Virus record (IMG/VR): IMGVR_UViG_3300028392_002058
Span: 32,649-96,648 of that record
Length of the DNA stretch: 64,000 nt
Reading direction: 5' to 3' (one strand)
Source of the DNA: a virus
Positions 1 through 7,680 of this stretch are shown here, in pieces. Within the stretch, counting starts at the first letter, position 1, and every line of letters starts with the position of its first letter. The notes beneath the pieces were generated by a model. It ran no database searches, was not told where the DNA came from, and saw nothing but the letters and a program-made list of their open reading frames with translations. A program made the translations under genes and the position numbers.

Positions 1-297
1 GCCTACATGCGTGGTCGTACATTTAAAGATAGCGTTATCATTGCAGACGAAATGCAAAACGCTACACAAAGCCAGATGAAAATGCTGTTGACTCGTATCG
101 GAGATAATAGTAAGTTTGTAATAACCGGAGATCTTGAACAACACGATCGTGGTTATGAAAACAATGGTCTAAAAGACTTTATGGAAAAGATACTTGACGG
201 TAACAAATCCAATAGGCTTGCCATCGTTAAATTTGAGATTGGCCATGTTGAAAGACATCCGGCTGTTGCTCAAGTATTAAGAATATACGGAGATTAA
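1..297 (+). CDS. phoH: PhoH-like ATPase, C-terminal part (5' truncated by window)
   Basis: The reading frame is open from base 1, so the N-terminus lies outside the window. Visible are a Walker-B-type segment (IIADEMQNAT), the downstream LTRIG and the VITGDLEQHDRG segment typical of PhoH P-loop ATPases, followed by a C-terminal region containing GHVERHPAVAQVL. PhoH proteins are ATPases, some with RNA helicase or nuclease activity; phage copies are common but their role is unsettled. It is one of the few plus-strand genes and converges on the minus-strand run starting at 319, with a hairpin between. Family assignment is secure; biological role is not. Confidence 0.93.
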   Translation, partial: AYMRGRTFKDSVIIADEMQNATQSQMKMLLTRIGDNSKFVITGDLEQHDRGYENNGLKDFMEKILDGNKSNRLAIVKFEIGHVERHPAVAQVLRIYGD

Positions 298-301
298 GAA
301 T

Positions 302-319
302 AGGGGGAGAAATCCCCCT
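302..319. terminator. Hairpin between convergent genes
   Basis: A perfect 7-bp stem (AGGGGGA / TCCCCCT) with a GAAA tetraloop lies between the phoH stop and the stop codon of the convergent gene. Neither side has a good U tract, so it may act as a weak bidirectional terminator or an mRNA 3' end stabiliser. Confidence 0.5.
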
Positions 320-1134
320 TACCACCAGATAGCGTAGTCTTTGTACTTTTCTACACTACGGGCCAGTAGCTCTGCGTATTCTTTTGGACGAACTCGGCAA
401 ATAACAAATCCAGTTACCCTACTATCAATGGATCCTTCTGGAACTGCTTCAACACCGTGTGCGGCATGGGTAGTTGTTAAGTGGAATGGAAAGCAAGGTT
501 GTGGATATTTTGCATAGATTTTTTCATCTTCTACAAAGTCTGACCATGGCAACTGCTTGACAGATCCGTCCTTGTTCCTGGTCAAGTTAAGCAGGCGTTT
601 TGCTGATGGATTCTTTGCTTTCTGAAAGAAGATTTTAGCATTGCTACGATTGACTGCGTAGAATCGCAAACCAAACCATACATCTGGATCGGTGTGTATG
701 CCAACATCTGTTCCTGCTTTTTGATTCAGCAAGCTCATTGTGTAAAATTCACTAACAGGTAAACTTTCAAAGTAGGCGGCCAATTCTGGCAACCATTCTT
801 TGAACTCTGGGTAGTATTCCCATCCATCATTGGCAAAGTCACTACGCATCAAATGCAACAGGCGCCATGGGTAGGTGTCTTTTTCTTTACTCCAACTTGC
901 TGTATATCTTAGCCAAGGGTGATCTAAAGGAATAGGACCGGTTGCTCCAGACACAGATCCAGCCAGTGTGCCCCGATCTCTTTCGTCACGCATGGCAATA
1001 TACGCAAACAGGCGTGCCTCATCAATTTCTGGAGGTGGTGGCAAGTCTAGCGGACAAAAGATCAAGCCCTTGTAGGGTTCAAGTTCTGCTGGAAACTCTT
1101 GCAGTAGCGATGGGTCTCTAAACTGTTGTGCCAT
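319..1134 (-). CDS. 2OG-Fe(II) oxygenase-like protein
   Basis: 271 aa. The double-stranded beta-helix iron site is visible: H147-T-D149 (GIHTDP), a distal histidine at H226 (THAAHG) and a 2OG-anchoring arginine candidate R239 before a hydrophobic strand. This pattern fits Fe(II)/2-oxoglutarate hydroxylases of the aspartyl/asparaginyl or prolyl hydroxylase type; the substrate cannot be read. It is the last gene of the minus-strand unit beginning near 3701 and its start overlaps the end of the HAD gene by 17 bases. One of about ten such oxygenases in the window. Confidence 0.75.
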   Translation of the reverse strand: MAQQFRDPSLLQEFPAELEPYKGLIFCPLDLPPPPEIDEARLFAYIAMRDERDRGTLAGSVSGATGPIPLDHPWLRYTASWSKEKDTYPWRLLHLMRSDFANDGWEYYPEFKEWLPELAAYFESLPVSEFYTMSLLNQKAGTDVGIHTDPDVWFGLRFYAVNRSNAKIFFQKAKNPSAKRLLNLTRNKDGSVKQLPWSDFVEDEKIYAKYPQPCFPFHLTTTHAAHGVEAVPEGSIDSRVTGFVICRVRPKEYAELLARSVEKYKDYAIWW

Positions 1135-1702
1135 TTATAATTTTGTATACCTCGTTCCAAGTATTTACCCTGACTACTGATCCTATGTAAGACATATTAT
1201 GATTGTTTGTCATGATTAACGGGCGTAATCCATACTTAAATCCAAGCTCAGCATTGCTGGGTTTGTCTTCAATCCAATGCAAGTTTGAATCCGCATAGTC
1301 AACCAACTTTAGACCCTTATCGCCATGTAAAGGTAAAATGTGTAGCTCGTCAACGGCATCTTGTCCAAATACACGGTCTAAATTACTCTTCCGAAGGCCA
1401 TAAGTCCAAGGATGGTCGCCGGCGGTTGTAATCACAACGATCTTCCAATTCTCATTTTTCAATTGTGTAATATATTCAACACTATCTTTGAATGGAGTCA
1501 ATGCCTCAAAGTCACTGGAAGCATTGAACTTGGCAATCAATGCAGATCCTGCCGCTGGACTAATGTTGTACTGCTCACTGGTACTGTAAGCATTGACCGC
1601 AGTATCTCTCAATTGATAGCCTAGTCTTTTTGCAAATGCTCTAAACTTGGTTTCCCAGTCTAACAGCACACCATCACAGTCTGTCAGCAGTATCTTATCC
1701 AC
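1118..1702 (-). CDS. HAD-superfamily phosphatase (5'-nucleotidase-like)
   Basis: 194 aa with the HAD nucleophile motif at the N-terminus (DCDGVL, D8 and D10), a motif II threonine in VVITTAG and a C-terminal acidic motif (HWIEDKPSN). Size and motif spacing fit small phage HAD phosphatases acting on nucleotides or sugar phosphates; specificity is not readable. It overlaps both neighbours by a few bases, between a clamp-loader ATPase and an oxygenase, so it is translationally coupled in a replication/nucleotide unit. Confidence 0.8.
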   Translation of the reverse strand: MDKILLTDCDGVLLDWETKFRAFAKRLGYQLRDTAVNAYSTSEQYNISPAAGSALIAKFNASSDFEALTPFKDSVEYITQLKNENWKIVVITTAGDHPWTYGLRKSNLDRVFGQDAVDELHILPLHGDKGLKLVDYADSNLHWIEDKPSNAELGFKYGLRPLIMTNNHNMSYIGSVVRVNTWNEVYKIINGTTV

Positions 1703-2621
1703 GTCTCGACAATCTCTCTAGTTCTACAAATGTTGCGCTCAAGTTGATCTCTGGATCAGCAACTAATCCGTGATTGACCAGGCCTTTGCGAATTAACAAC
1801 AACGCTTCATCTTGTGTGTCTACATCGTTGCCCCAGAAGTCCAAGTTGCGGTACATGAAGCGATACATGTCCTGATACTCTTCTAAACTAATTTGTTTAA
1901 TGATCAGTTGACGAGCTTCTTTGATCCTGCCCTGTCGGAACAGATCAACCATTGCAATTTTGTAATCACTCTCTGCATCTTCTTGTTTGGGTGATTCAAG
2001 ACGACCACTGGTACTACGCATCTGTACAGTATTAATTGCCTTACGCAAATCTGGATAGCAGGTCTTTACATAAGTTTGCAAAGTTTCCGCATCTAGTTCA
2101 ACACCCTCACCCACTAGAATCTCTGCCAGTCTACGAGTAAATTGCGTTTCATCCAGTGTTCTAAATGTAATTGTTTGCAAGCGACTGTGCAGGGCTGGAA
2201 TAATCTTGTTGGGATAGTTGCAGGTTAGAATAAATCTAACGCCTTCATGATACTGTTCTAGCATGCCACGCAAGATGCCCTGTGCTGGTGGCGTAATGTA
2301 ATCAGCTTCATCCAACAACACAACCTTGAATGGACCATTGGCCATTGTGCTACAGAAATTGGCAATCTTGTTTCTTAAGAAGTCAACACCATTGTCTCTA
2401 CTTGCGTTAATGTGCATGAACTCACTGGGATCTACACCTAGCTCATTGACTAAAACTTTTGCCAGTGTGGTCTTGCCTGCGCCAGCATTGCCTGCCAACA
2501 ACAAATGCGGGATATACTGATCTTTGACCCAGGTCTCTACCATGTGCTTGGTATCTCGATCGATCCATACATAGTCTTTGATTGATACTGGTCGGTATTT
2601 CTCTACCCATAATTCTTTCAT
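1695..2621 (-). CDS. Sliding-clamp loader ATPase subunit (T4 gp44-like)
   Basis: 308 aa AAA+ protein. It starts with the RFC-type WVEKYRP motif, then Walker A GNAGAGKTT (about 44-52), Walker B LLDEAD (102-107), sensor 1 TCN (133-135) and an HSR arginine-finger segment (145-147), followed by an RFC-like lid and C-terminal collar. In T4-type replisomes gp44 with gp62 loads the gp45 clamp onto DNA. A separate small loader subunit and the clamp are not in this window. The start overlaps the stop of the next upstream gene as ATGA. Confidence 0.92.
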   Translation of the reverse strand: MKELWVEKYRPVSIKDYVWIDRDTKHMVETWVKDQYIPHLLLAGNAGAGKTTLAKVLVNELGVDPSEFMHINASRDNGVDFLRNKIANFCSTMANGPFKVVLLDEADYITPPAQGILRGMLEQYHEGVRFILTCNYPNKIIPALHSRLQTITFRTLDETQFTRRLAEILVGEGVELDAETLQTYVKTCYPDLRKAINTVQMRSTSGRLESPKQEDAESDYKIAMVDLFRQGRIKEARQLIIKQISLEEYQDMYRFMYRNLDFWGNDVDTQDEALLLIRKGLVNHGLVADPEINLSATFVELERLSRRG

Positions 2622-2857
2622 TTGGTTTCCTTTGGTACCTTGGTCACTGTAGTCTTTAACGGTTCTTCAATCGACGGCTCGATGAAAGTTGGACTTGACC
2701 CAGTCATTGATGGAAACAAGTATTGTGTGAAAGTAACTGGTTTCCAGTACTTTGCAAATAAATTGTTAACTACCAAGATGGTCATTACAATTAAAATTAA
2801 GCCAATTCCTGTTAGAATTGTACACGCTAAAAATACGCCTGCTGATTCTACTGTCAT
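2618..2857 (-). CDS. Small single-span membrane protein
   Basis: 79 aa with one strongly hydrophobic segment at about residues 7-31 followed by a proline/threonine-rich polar tail. The stop overlaps the clamp-loader start (ATGA). No family recognised; an inner-membrane protein with a soluble C-terminal tail is inferred. A competing frame on the opposite strand exists, but the overlaps with both neighbours favour this one. Confidence 0.6.
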   Translation of the reverse strand: MTVESAGVFLACTILTGIGLILIVMTILVVNNLFAKYWKPVTFTQYLFPSMTGSSPTFIEPSIEEPLKTTVTKVPKETK

Positions 2858-2878
2858 ATTAGTCTCTTTCTTTGTTGA

Positions 2879-3082
2879 TTACCAATTGCTCACATCTGTA
2901 ATATCAATTACTGTGTCCTCTGGATCAAAGGTTTGAAATTTTACTAACAGGCCCAATCCAATTCCAGATTGTTCATGCATCCAACTAAGTTTAAAATCTT
3001 GAACCGCTGGATGCAACTGCAATAATTCGTTTAACTTTTCAATTTGTTCTCTAGTCAAAACAATTGAGTCTCTCATGCTCAT
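2879..3082 (-). CDS. Hypothetical small phage protein
   Basis: 67 aa, acidic, no recognised domain. It sits in a chain of overlapping small genes; its ATG overlaps the stop of the upstream gene (ATGA), which supports translation. The amphipathic start (REQIEKLNELLQLHP) suggests a short helical protein. Confidence 0.6.
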   Translation of the reverse strand: MSMRDSIVLTREQIEKLNELLQLHPAVQDFKLSWMHEQSGIGLGLLVKFQTFDPEDTVIDITDVSNW

Positions 3083-3303
3083 AATGTCTCCTTATTGTTG
3101 TTTTCTTTTGCGGCCTCTAGCATGCGGATAAGCGAGTCTACGCCAGAATCTGACATGGTCAATGTGGTATATCCAACACGCAGGGTGACAGAACCATCAA
3201 GTGTTTTACCAACTTGGTATACCGGGCCTTCGTCAGACTTGGGCGGTTCAACTGGCTTGATCTCTGGCATGATATATTCTGGCTTTTTAAAAAAATCAAA
3301 CAT
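3079..3303 (-). CDS. Hypothetical small phage protein
   Basis: 74 aa. N-terminus MFDFFKKPEYIMPEIKPVEPP is basic then proline-rich; the C-terminal half (VTLRVGYTTLTMSDSGVDSLIRMLEAA) looks like a short beta-beta-alpha unit. No family recognised. Coupled to its downstream neighbour by an ATGA overlap. Confidence 0.6.
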   Translation of the reverse strand: MFDFFKKPEYIMPEIKPVEPPKSDEGPVYQVGKTLDGSVTLRVGYTTLTMSDSGVDSLIRMLEAAKENNNKETL

Positions 3304-3307
3304 TGAA

Positions 3308-3541
3308 TTAGTATCCCTGTAACTTGTTTAGTATAACAGTTTCTTTGTGTTCTTGCAACCAGACATCCTCACCATAGAACTCCGAACACTTGTTTAACTG
3401 TCGCTGTGCTTCCCAAAGTATCTCGTATAGTTTTTGTTTTTGTCCCCATTGGTAATAACCATCCATATGTGGATCTGTACACCTGCATCCGAGTTTCTGG
3501 ATATCCCAGATTATGTCATTAAGGCTTACTTCTGAAGACAT
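3308..3541 (-). CDS. Hypothetical small phage protein
   Basis: 77 aa with three cysteines (CRC at about 19-21 and a later CSEF) and several tryptophans; helical in appearance. No recognised domain. Overlaps the upstream gene by 23 bases. Confidence 0.55.
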   Translation of the reverse strand: MSSEVSLNDIIWDIQKLGCRCTDPHMDGYYQWGQKQKLYEILWEAQRQLNKCSEFYGEDVWLQEHKETVILNKLQGY

Positions 3542-3701
3542 TTTTAAATGAATTGAAAAGATTAAGAAACCTGGCCTTGTAAGGATCGTTTATAATTTGA
3601 TCTGCTAGACTAGGGTGATGGGGACAGCGTCCTTGCCGCCAATTGCATTGCGGCGAATATATGTCACCGCATGTTGTACAACGAGTAGTTTTAGTATCCA
3701 T
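3519..3701 (-). CDS. Small putative zinc-binding protein, leaderless
   Basis: 60 aa. The N-terminal half has CTTCGDIY followed by C18 and CPHH, a plausible Cys/His zinc site, then a basic helical tail. It heads the minus-strand unit that runs to the clamp loader and the oxygenase at 319. Its ATG is exactly six bases downstream of a consensus -10 box (TATACT) with TTGACA upstream, so the transcript should start at the A of ATG with no Shine-Dalgarno sequence. Function unknown. Confidence 0.65.
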   Translation of the reverse strand: MDTKTTRCTTCGDIYSPQCNWRQGRCPHHPSLADQIINDPYKARFLNLFNSFKNVFRSKP

Positions 3702-3707
3702 GTTAAC

Positions 3708-3737
3708 AGTATAACACAGATACTAAACTGATGTCAA
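3708..3737 (-). promoter_or_regulatory. Sigma70-type promoter, leaderless geometry
   Basis: On the minus strand: TTGACA (3732-3737), 18-base spacer, TATACT (3708-3713), then six bases (GTTAAC) to the ATG at 3701. It lies just beyond the groES stop codon. Confidence 0.85.
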
Positions 3738-3739
3738 CT

Positions 3740-4114
3740 TTAATTTGCGCCGAAATCTTCTGCGCGGTGCATGGTTGGAGCAGTATCGATTCCAACTCCA
3801 ACAAATTCATCTTGTGGATCTTCATCGGACACTAGCAAAACTTCTTTGTTGTCCAAGTGGACCAATTTCATTGTTTCACCGTTGTGCTCACATTCGAACT
3901 GTCGGCTCCATCTGCCATGTGACACCAATACATACTGTCCGGGTGAGACCCAATCAATACCTTCACCCACTAAACGAACTCTAGCCCAGCGAGGACGGAT
4001 GCCTCGGTCCTTGCCATTTTCACCTTGAATAATAATGCCACTAGCAGTTACTCGTTGTTCCAATCCCAGCAACTCGGCCAAGATGCGTTCTTTCAATGGT
4101 CTAATAGTTTTCAT
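3740..4114 (-). CDS. groES: GroES-like co-chaperonin
   Basis: 124 aa. Starts with the GroES-type strand MKTIRPLKERILAELL and the mobile-loop region (about 20-36, TASGIIIQGENGKDRG), followed by the beta-barrel segment with VSPGQYVLVSHG. Longer than bacterial GroES (about 97 aa) with an extended acidic C-terminal tail. Phage co-chaperonins (T4 gp31 type) cap host GroEL to fold the major capsid protein. No GroEL is present here, so use of the host chaperonin is inferred. The gene ends a long minus-strand unit. Confidence 0.85.
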   Translation of the reverse strand: MKTIRPLKERILAELLGLEQRVTASGIIIQGENGKDRGIRPRWARVRLVGEGIDWVSPGQYVLVSHGRWSRQFECEHNGETMKLVHLDNKEVLLVSDEDPQDEFVGVGIDTAPTMHRAEDFGAN

Positions 4115-4512
4115 TATAGGCTTGTTGGAGTTGGTTGTGCTTTTGGAGTTACCTGTATACTTCCGTCACTGTATTCAGTTTCAACTGATTCAAATCCGTC
4201 AATTGATGTAATATTTCTAGTGCCAACTACTGTTGGTGTATAGTCGGCTGTCACTGGTGAATTCCTAACCGGATTGATGGTATCGTCAGCTTTTAGGCTG
4301 ACCTGCTTTTCTTGGTTATTTTGTAGGTTTGATACTGCTCTTGAAATACTCTGGCTTGGTATTTTTATATTGCCTCTGGAGTCGACAACATCGCCACGCC
4401 CATTTAAATTACCGTTGCCAACTGCTGGAGTATCACCGTGCTTGTCTGCAAAAGCACTCATGTTAAACTCTCGACCCTTGTGGGTCTTGTATCTTGGCGT
4501 GTGTTGACTCAT
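4114..4512 (-). CDS. Hypothetical phage protein, low-complexity
   Basis: 132 aa, polar, rich in Asn/Thr/Ser with a Gly/Asn-rich stretch (VGNGNLNGRGD) and a proline-rich end; probably largely disordered. Its stop shares a base with the groES start and its ATG overlaps the stop of the polymerase-stump gene. No family recognised. Confidence 0.55.
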   Translation of the reverse strand: MSQHTPRYKTHKGREFNMSAFADKHGDTPAVGNGNLNGRGDVVDSRGNIKIPSQSISRAVSNLQNNQEKQVSLKADDTINPVRNSPVTADYTPTVVGTRNITSIDGFESVETEYSDGSIQVTPKAQPTPTSL

Positions 4513-4985
4513 CTAATAAACTCCTTAATATCTAAATTGTACTTAATTGGATTGATCTGGTGCAGTTCGACCAAGTACAACAAGAACGAACTGACGGAAC
4601 TGCCTCTGCCTACTCCCCAAATAATGTTATTCTCTTTCATTACTTGAACCAGATAAATCATAAAACGAAGCATAGGTTCTAAACCACGACTTCTAAATAA
4701 TTCTAATTCTTCCATTACCCTATGCGCTTCTTCAATTGTACTAATCTTTTCAGCAAAGTATATATCTAAATCCAAATTGGTGATATTACCAGGAAGGTTC
4801 CAATTTTTTAATGCTTCTTCTACTGTCATTGGCAATGGTTGAGAATAAAATGATGGTGCTTGTCCAAGATCGTTACATCCGTTTATGTAGCGATCGAGTA
4901 TGCTGGAATTTACAGTCAACTGTCCAGCCTTGTCTTGGTACAGTAATTCTACCAAATCTTGTTCGTTGATGGTTGTAGTGGGCAT
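4509..4985 (-). CDS. Stand-alone fragment homologous to DNA polymerase III alpha (DnaE)
   Basis: 158 aa from the ATG that follows the upstream stop by one base. Residues about 90-158 match the DnaE stretch just before the palm active site: ELELFRSRGLEP, then KENNIIWGVGRGSSVSS (DnaE VGPGRGS), then INPIKYNLDIKEFI (DnaE DPL-x-LLFERFL). The protein stops exactly there, so the catalytic aspartates of the DFDIDF motif and the fingers are missing. It cannot be a polymerase by itself. It may bind DNA or a replisome partner, or be a relic. No complementary second half lies next to it. Confidence 0.7.
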   Translation of the reverse strand: MPTTTINEQDLVELLYQDKAGQLTVNSSILDRYINGCNDLGQAPSFYSQPLPMTVEEALKNWNLPGNITNLDLDIYFAEKISTIEEAHRVMEELELFRSRGLEPMLRFMIYLVQVMKENNIIWGVGRGSSVSSFLLYLVELHQINPIKYNLDIKEFIR

Positions 4986-4986
4986 G

Positions 4987-5217
4987 TCAAGCAATGCTGT
5001 CTTTGAATTGATCATTGTCTTTGTTTTCACTGGCCGCGTAGCTTTGTTTGTAACCCATTTCCCAGATTGCCTGTTTGATTGCTTCCATGTGACCCAGTAG
5101 TTGCGATAGGACTTCTTGACTTGCTCCGCCCTGGTAGGCAGAGTTGTATTTTTTACTAATCAAAGTTTGTTGAACCATAAGCTCTTCAAATTTCATAGAA
5201 TAGTATTTGGAATACAT
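4987..5217 (-). CDS. Hypothetical phage protein
   Basis: 76 aa using the ATG (MYSKYYSMKFEEL) four bases after the Fe-S carrier stop; an upstream in-frame extension would run into that gene. Mostly helical and polar (LLGHMEAIKQAIWEMG), no cysteines, no known domain. Co-transcribed between the Fe-S carrier and the polymerase stump. Confidence 0.55.
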   Translation of the reverse strand: MYSKYYSMKFEELMVQQTLISKKYNSAYQGGASQEVLSQLLGHMEAIKQAIWEMGYKQSYAASENKDNDQFKDSIA

Positions 5218-5221
5218 GCTA

Positions 5222-5560
5222 TTAACCTGGATTGAAACTGCTACCACAACCACAAGTGGACTGGGCCGCTGGATTATCAATTACAAAACTTGAACCAGCA
5301 AGATCTTCTTTGTAGTTGATGGTGGCACCAGACAGATAAGAAATACTCATTGAGTCAATTAGTACCTTGACTCCGTTCTTTTCAAATTGGAAATCGTCCT
5401 CATTCTGTTCTTCGTCGAATGTAAATCCATACTGCATTCCACTGCAACCACCACCTTGTACAAATACTCGCAATGCCACATTTTCACTGACATCTGCTGT
5501 TTCTAGCATGATGTCCTTGATCTTTGCATAAGCATCATCTGTAATATTAACTTGTTCCAT
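5222..5560 (-). CDS. A-type Fe-S cluster carrier (ErpA/IscA family)
   Basis: 112 aa, the usual family length. All three cluster-binding cysteines are present: C39 in [10 protein letters not shown] and C103/C105 in [10 protein letters not shown]-type carriers receive [2Fe-2S] or [4Fe-4S] clusters and deliver them to apo-enzymes. The many radical SAM proteins and the Rieske oxygenase in this window are obvious potential clients, which is inference. It lies in a minus-strand unit between a SAP-like protein and a hypothetical gene. Confidence 0.93.
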   Translation of the reverse strand: MEQVNITDDAYAKIKDIMLETADVSENVALRVFVQGGGCSGMQYGFTFDEEQNEDDFQFEKNGVKVLIDSMSISYLSGATINYKEDLAGSSFVIDNPAAQSTCGCGSSFNPG

Positions 5561-5561
5561 A

Positions 5562-5771
5562 TTATGACCTCACAATGAGTTCGATTAGCTCTTCCTTCTT
5601 CTTCCTAGAATTGATGGAAATATTATGCTTTTGAGCATAAGCTACCACTTGTCTTTTAGTTAGCTGATCTAGCTCTTCCCTGTGATGCCGTGCAGACACA
5701 ATCAATGGCTCGCTGATCAACGATGCGTTTTCATCCACTTGCTTGCCTAAAAATGATTTAATTGTACTCAT
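5562..5771 (-). CDS. Small SAP/Rho-N-like protein
   Basis: 69 aa from the ATG near the upstream stop; a second ATG three codons earlier is possible. The C-terminal half ([14 protein letters not shown] then [10 protein letters not shown]) resembles the helix-extended-helix of SAP or Rho N-terminal domains, which bind nucleic acid. Stops one base before the Fe-S carrier start. Function inferred only from this weak similarity. Confidence 0.55.
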   Translation of the reverse strand: MSTIKSFLGKQVDENASLISEPLIVSARHHREELDQLTKRQVVAYAQKHNISINSRKKKEELIELIVRS

Positions 5772-6048
5772 TGCTGACATTTTCTCCAACATGTATTTTT
5801 GCAAATAGAGCATCTTCCTTGTCCTCAAATAGTAAAAAGGCCCGTTCTCGACCAATCATTCCAAATCCCCAACCACACCAATAATTTGATAACTCTACCA
5901 TTTTATTCAATACATCATGTGGAATGCCTTGTACTGCTTCCAACTGTCCGTCTTCTCTTAGCACTGGGATTGCCCAAAACTGTTCAGGTTTTTTGTCCTG
6001 ACTATGACTGTAAACTTGATGAAGATCAGCATGTGTTAGTAGACGCAT
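5758..6048 (-). CDS. Hypothetical phage protein
   Basis: 96-97 aa from the ATG giving MRLLTHADLHQV; an in-frame ATG at 6132 would overlap the QueD-like gene and has a less protein-like N-terminus. Contains WAIPVLREDGQLEAVQG and a Trp/Gly-rich YWCGWGFGMIG segment. No family recognised. Start choice uncertain because no clear ribosome binding site is seen. Confidence 0.5.
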   Translation of the reverse strand: MRLLTHADLHQVYSHSQDKKPEQFWAIPVLREDGQLEAVQGIPHDVLNKMVELSNYWCGWGFGMIGRERAFLLFEDKEDALFAKIHVGENVSNEYN

Positions 6049-6091
6049 TACAAATGTGATCGTGATGCCAGTACTCTTCTGTCTTTTAACA

Positions 6092-6601
6092 TTATGCAAA
6101 CAAGTCCTCATTCCATTCACGGTGTCCTTCACGGAACGCCATGTTAGCCTGTGTTTCTCTAACCTCTACACGATAGCACCAAAGTCTGGCCGCTTCACCG
6201 GGGCCCCACATCTCTGGAATGTACACAGCATTCACATACTTGTACAGCATGTCACTGAGCCCTTCGCATCCTAACTTGGGTAGCACTACAATCTTGGCCA
6301 TGTTCTTTTCTTGTAGCAGTTTGAATGTGGCCATTTCTGGATCATCTTGTGCCACAATAAGTGTATGGTCGAATTGGTCTTCTAATGTCTTTTTAAGTTC
6401 TTTGAGACCACCATAGTCTGCGGCCCAGTTACGCACATCCAGTTCGTTAGTTCCAAAATAGAACTTCATTGAGAATGAGTAGCCATGAATCAAATTACAA
6501 TGGCTGTCACTCCTCCACTGTCTGTACGCACATGGAAATGCGTCATGATACTCTTTGGTGCTGGTGTACTTGTACAGTACGGGTTGTAATAAATTTGCCA
6601 T
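6092..6601 (-). CDS. queD: QueD/6-pyruvoyltetrahydropterin synthase-like enzyme
   Basis: 169 aa, start set by AAAGGAG eight bases upstream of ATG. T-fold motifs: HCNLIHG (C35, H39), FDHT (D78-H79) and CEGLSDML with a glutamate. QueD makes 6-carboxy-tetrahydropterin in the route to preQ0, which feeds queuosine or 7-deazaguanine DNA modification. An oddity: the usual zinc motif HGH reads HGY here, so a metal ligand may be replaced or shifted. A QueC-like ATPase occurs at 27801, but no QueE or FolE is recognised. Whether it acts on DNA modification is open. Confidence 0.8.
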   Translation of the reverse strand: MANLLQPVLYKYTSTKEYHDAFPCAYRQWRSDSHCNLIHGYSFSMKFYFGTNELDVRNWAADYGGLKELKKTLEDQFDHTLIVAQDDPEMATFKLLQEKNMAKIVVLPKLGCEGLSDMLYKYVNAVYIPEMWGPGEAARLWCYRVEVRETQANMAFREGHREWNEDLFA

Positions 6602-6690
6602 TGTTATCTCCTTTAGATTTAGCAATGACATGCAGAATATTTAAAGAGGGATGAATGCCGAAAAGTCCTCTAACTATACTTATCAAAGCG

Positions 6691-7275
6691 TTATCGTGTC
6701 TTCAACTCTTTAATACCTAGTTTGGAAAAGGATCGTTGTACTCCAATGAGTTGACTCCAACAATCCCATAGCGCATGGTGTGCCGCACCCTGTGGTCTCT
6801 CAAGTCCGGGTACCAATGCGTATAGTGTACGAGCGTCACGAGCCTGCCAGTAACTCCAGGCCACTCCTCGCTTGAGTTCACGACTAAAGTGTTCAAGTAT
6901 GTTCAAGTCAAAGCCTGTTCCGTTGGCCCAGATGGCGTCAACACCACCACACCATTTGTGGAAGTCTCGTAGCACATCACGAATATCATGCCTGTCATCT
7001 TCTGCAAATGCTTCAGCACGAACTTCTTCGTTTTGTTGACCCCACCATGCTAAGGTAGCGTCATCCACAATGTGGTCAAGACCTTCAAAGCTTTCTAAGC
7101 TGACACGACGATAGAATGTGTCCATTTTTTCCATTGGGTTGTCAATGTCGTCGGCCCAAGGATTAAATCGTATTGCGCCAATGGTAAGCATTAGGCTGTT
7201 TGGCTTGGTGCCAAGTGTCTCAAGGTCAACCATGATGTGGTTACCTGGGGTATTGTAGTTAAATGCTGTTGCCAT
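6691..7275 (-). CDS. DEDDh 3'-5' exonuclease (DexA-like)
   Basis: 194 aa RNase-T/DnaQ fold. ExoI motif MVDLETLG (D17, E19), ExoII WANGTGFDLNIL (D123), ExoIII HHALWDC (H167, D171) make up a complete DEDDh catalytic set. The WW-QQ-NEEVRAEA segment resembles T4 DexA exonuclease A. It likely degrades single-stranded DNA or RNA ends during host or phage nucleic acid turnover. The start overlaps the AbrB-like gene by 17 bases. Confidence 0.85.
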   Translation of the reverse strand: MATAFNYNTPGNHIMVDLETLGTKPNSLMLTIGAIRFNPWADDIDNPMEKMDTFYRRVSLESFEGLDHIVDDATLAWWGQQNEEVRAEAFAEDDRHDIRDVLRDFHKWCGGVDAIWANGTGFDLNILEHFSRELKRGVAWSYWQARDARTLYALVPGLERPQGAAHHALWDCWSQLIGVQRSFSKLGIKELKTR

Positions 7276-7441
7276 CGGTAACTTCCTTTTTCTTTAAAAC
7301 CCAAGAACCGTCTTTGTTGTCGTGCCACTCAAGTGTGTCACCTTCTTTCCAACCAGCCTGTGCCAACAGATCCTCAGGGAACTGCAGAATGCATTCGCCT
7401 GTGGCAGGATCTTCTTGAACTGTTAATGTCCAGGTTGTCAT
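7259..7441 (-). CDS. AbrB/MazE-like swapped-hairpin protein
   Basis: 60 aa. Pattern TGECILQFPEDLLAQAGWKEGDTLEW matches the AbrB/SpoVT/MazE beta-hairpin (TGE-LP-GW-GD core) over most of its length. Such domains dimerise and bind DNA; in phages they are usually unlinked to toxins. No toxin gene is adjacent here. It could regulate its own unit, which is inference. Confidence 0.7.
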   Translation of the reverse strand: MTTWTLTVQEDPATGECILQFPEDLLAQAGWKEGDTLEWHDNKDGSWVLKKKEVTDGNSI

Positions 7442-7680
7442 TACACTAGGCTTAATAGTTGTGCTGAAAGAGATTTGATATCTTTGTCAGATAAAAAGAA
7501 GTTGTAAGTGCTGGTGTCTGCCACTGTACCATCTGCCCGCAATGATTCATTGATAAACTCAATCGAATTGATATCCTTGGGAGACAACGGCTTCCAGCTT
7601 CGAATACGCAAGCGATAACCGGTGTCTTCTTTTGCAACAAATTCTTTGACTTCAAGGTCAGGGTGTAAAGTATTACTCAT
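7441..7680 (-). CDS. Hypothetical phage protein
   Basis: 79 aa, alpha/beta in appearance, no recognised domain (LEVKEFVAKEDTGYRLRIRSW, then a C-terminal helix). Its stop shares a base with the next start (7441), supporting coupling in the unit that starts at the dCMP deaminase. Confidence 0.6.
   Translation of the reverse strand: MSNTLHPDLEVKEFVAKEDTGYRLRIRSWKPLSPKDINSIEFINESLRADGTVADTSTYNFFLSDKDIKSLSAQLLSLV

Noticed and set aside
2622-2936. Plus-strand frame opposite the small membrane protein
   Set aside because: The minus-strand frame is coupled to the clamp loader by ATGA and has a membrane span; the plus frame has neither coupling nor a ribosome site.
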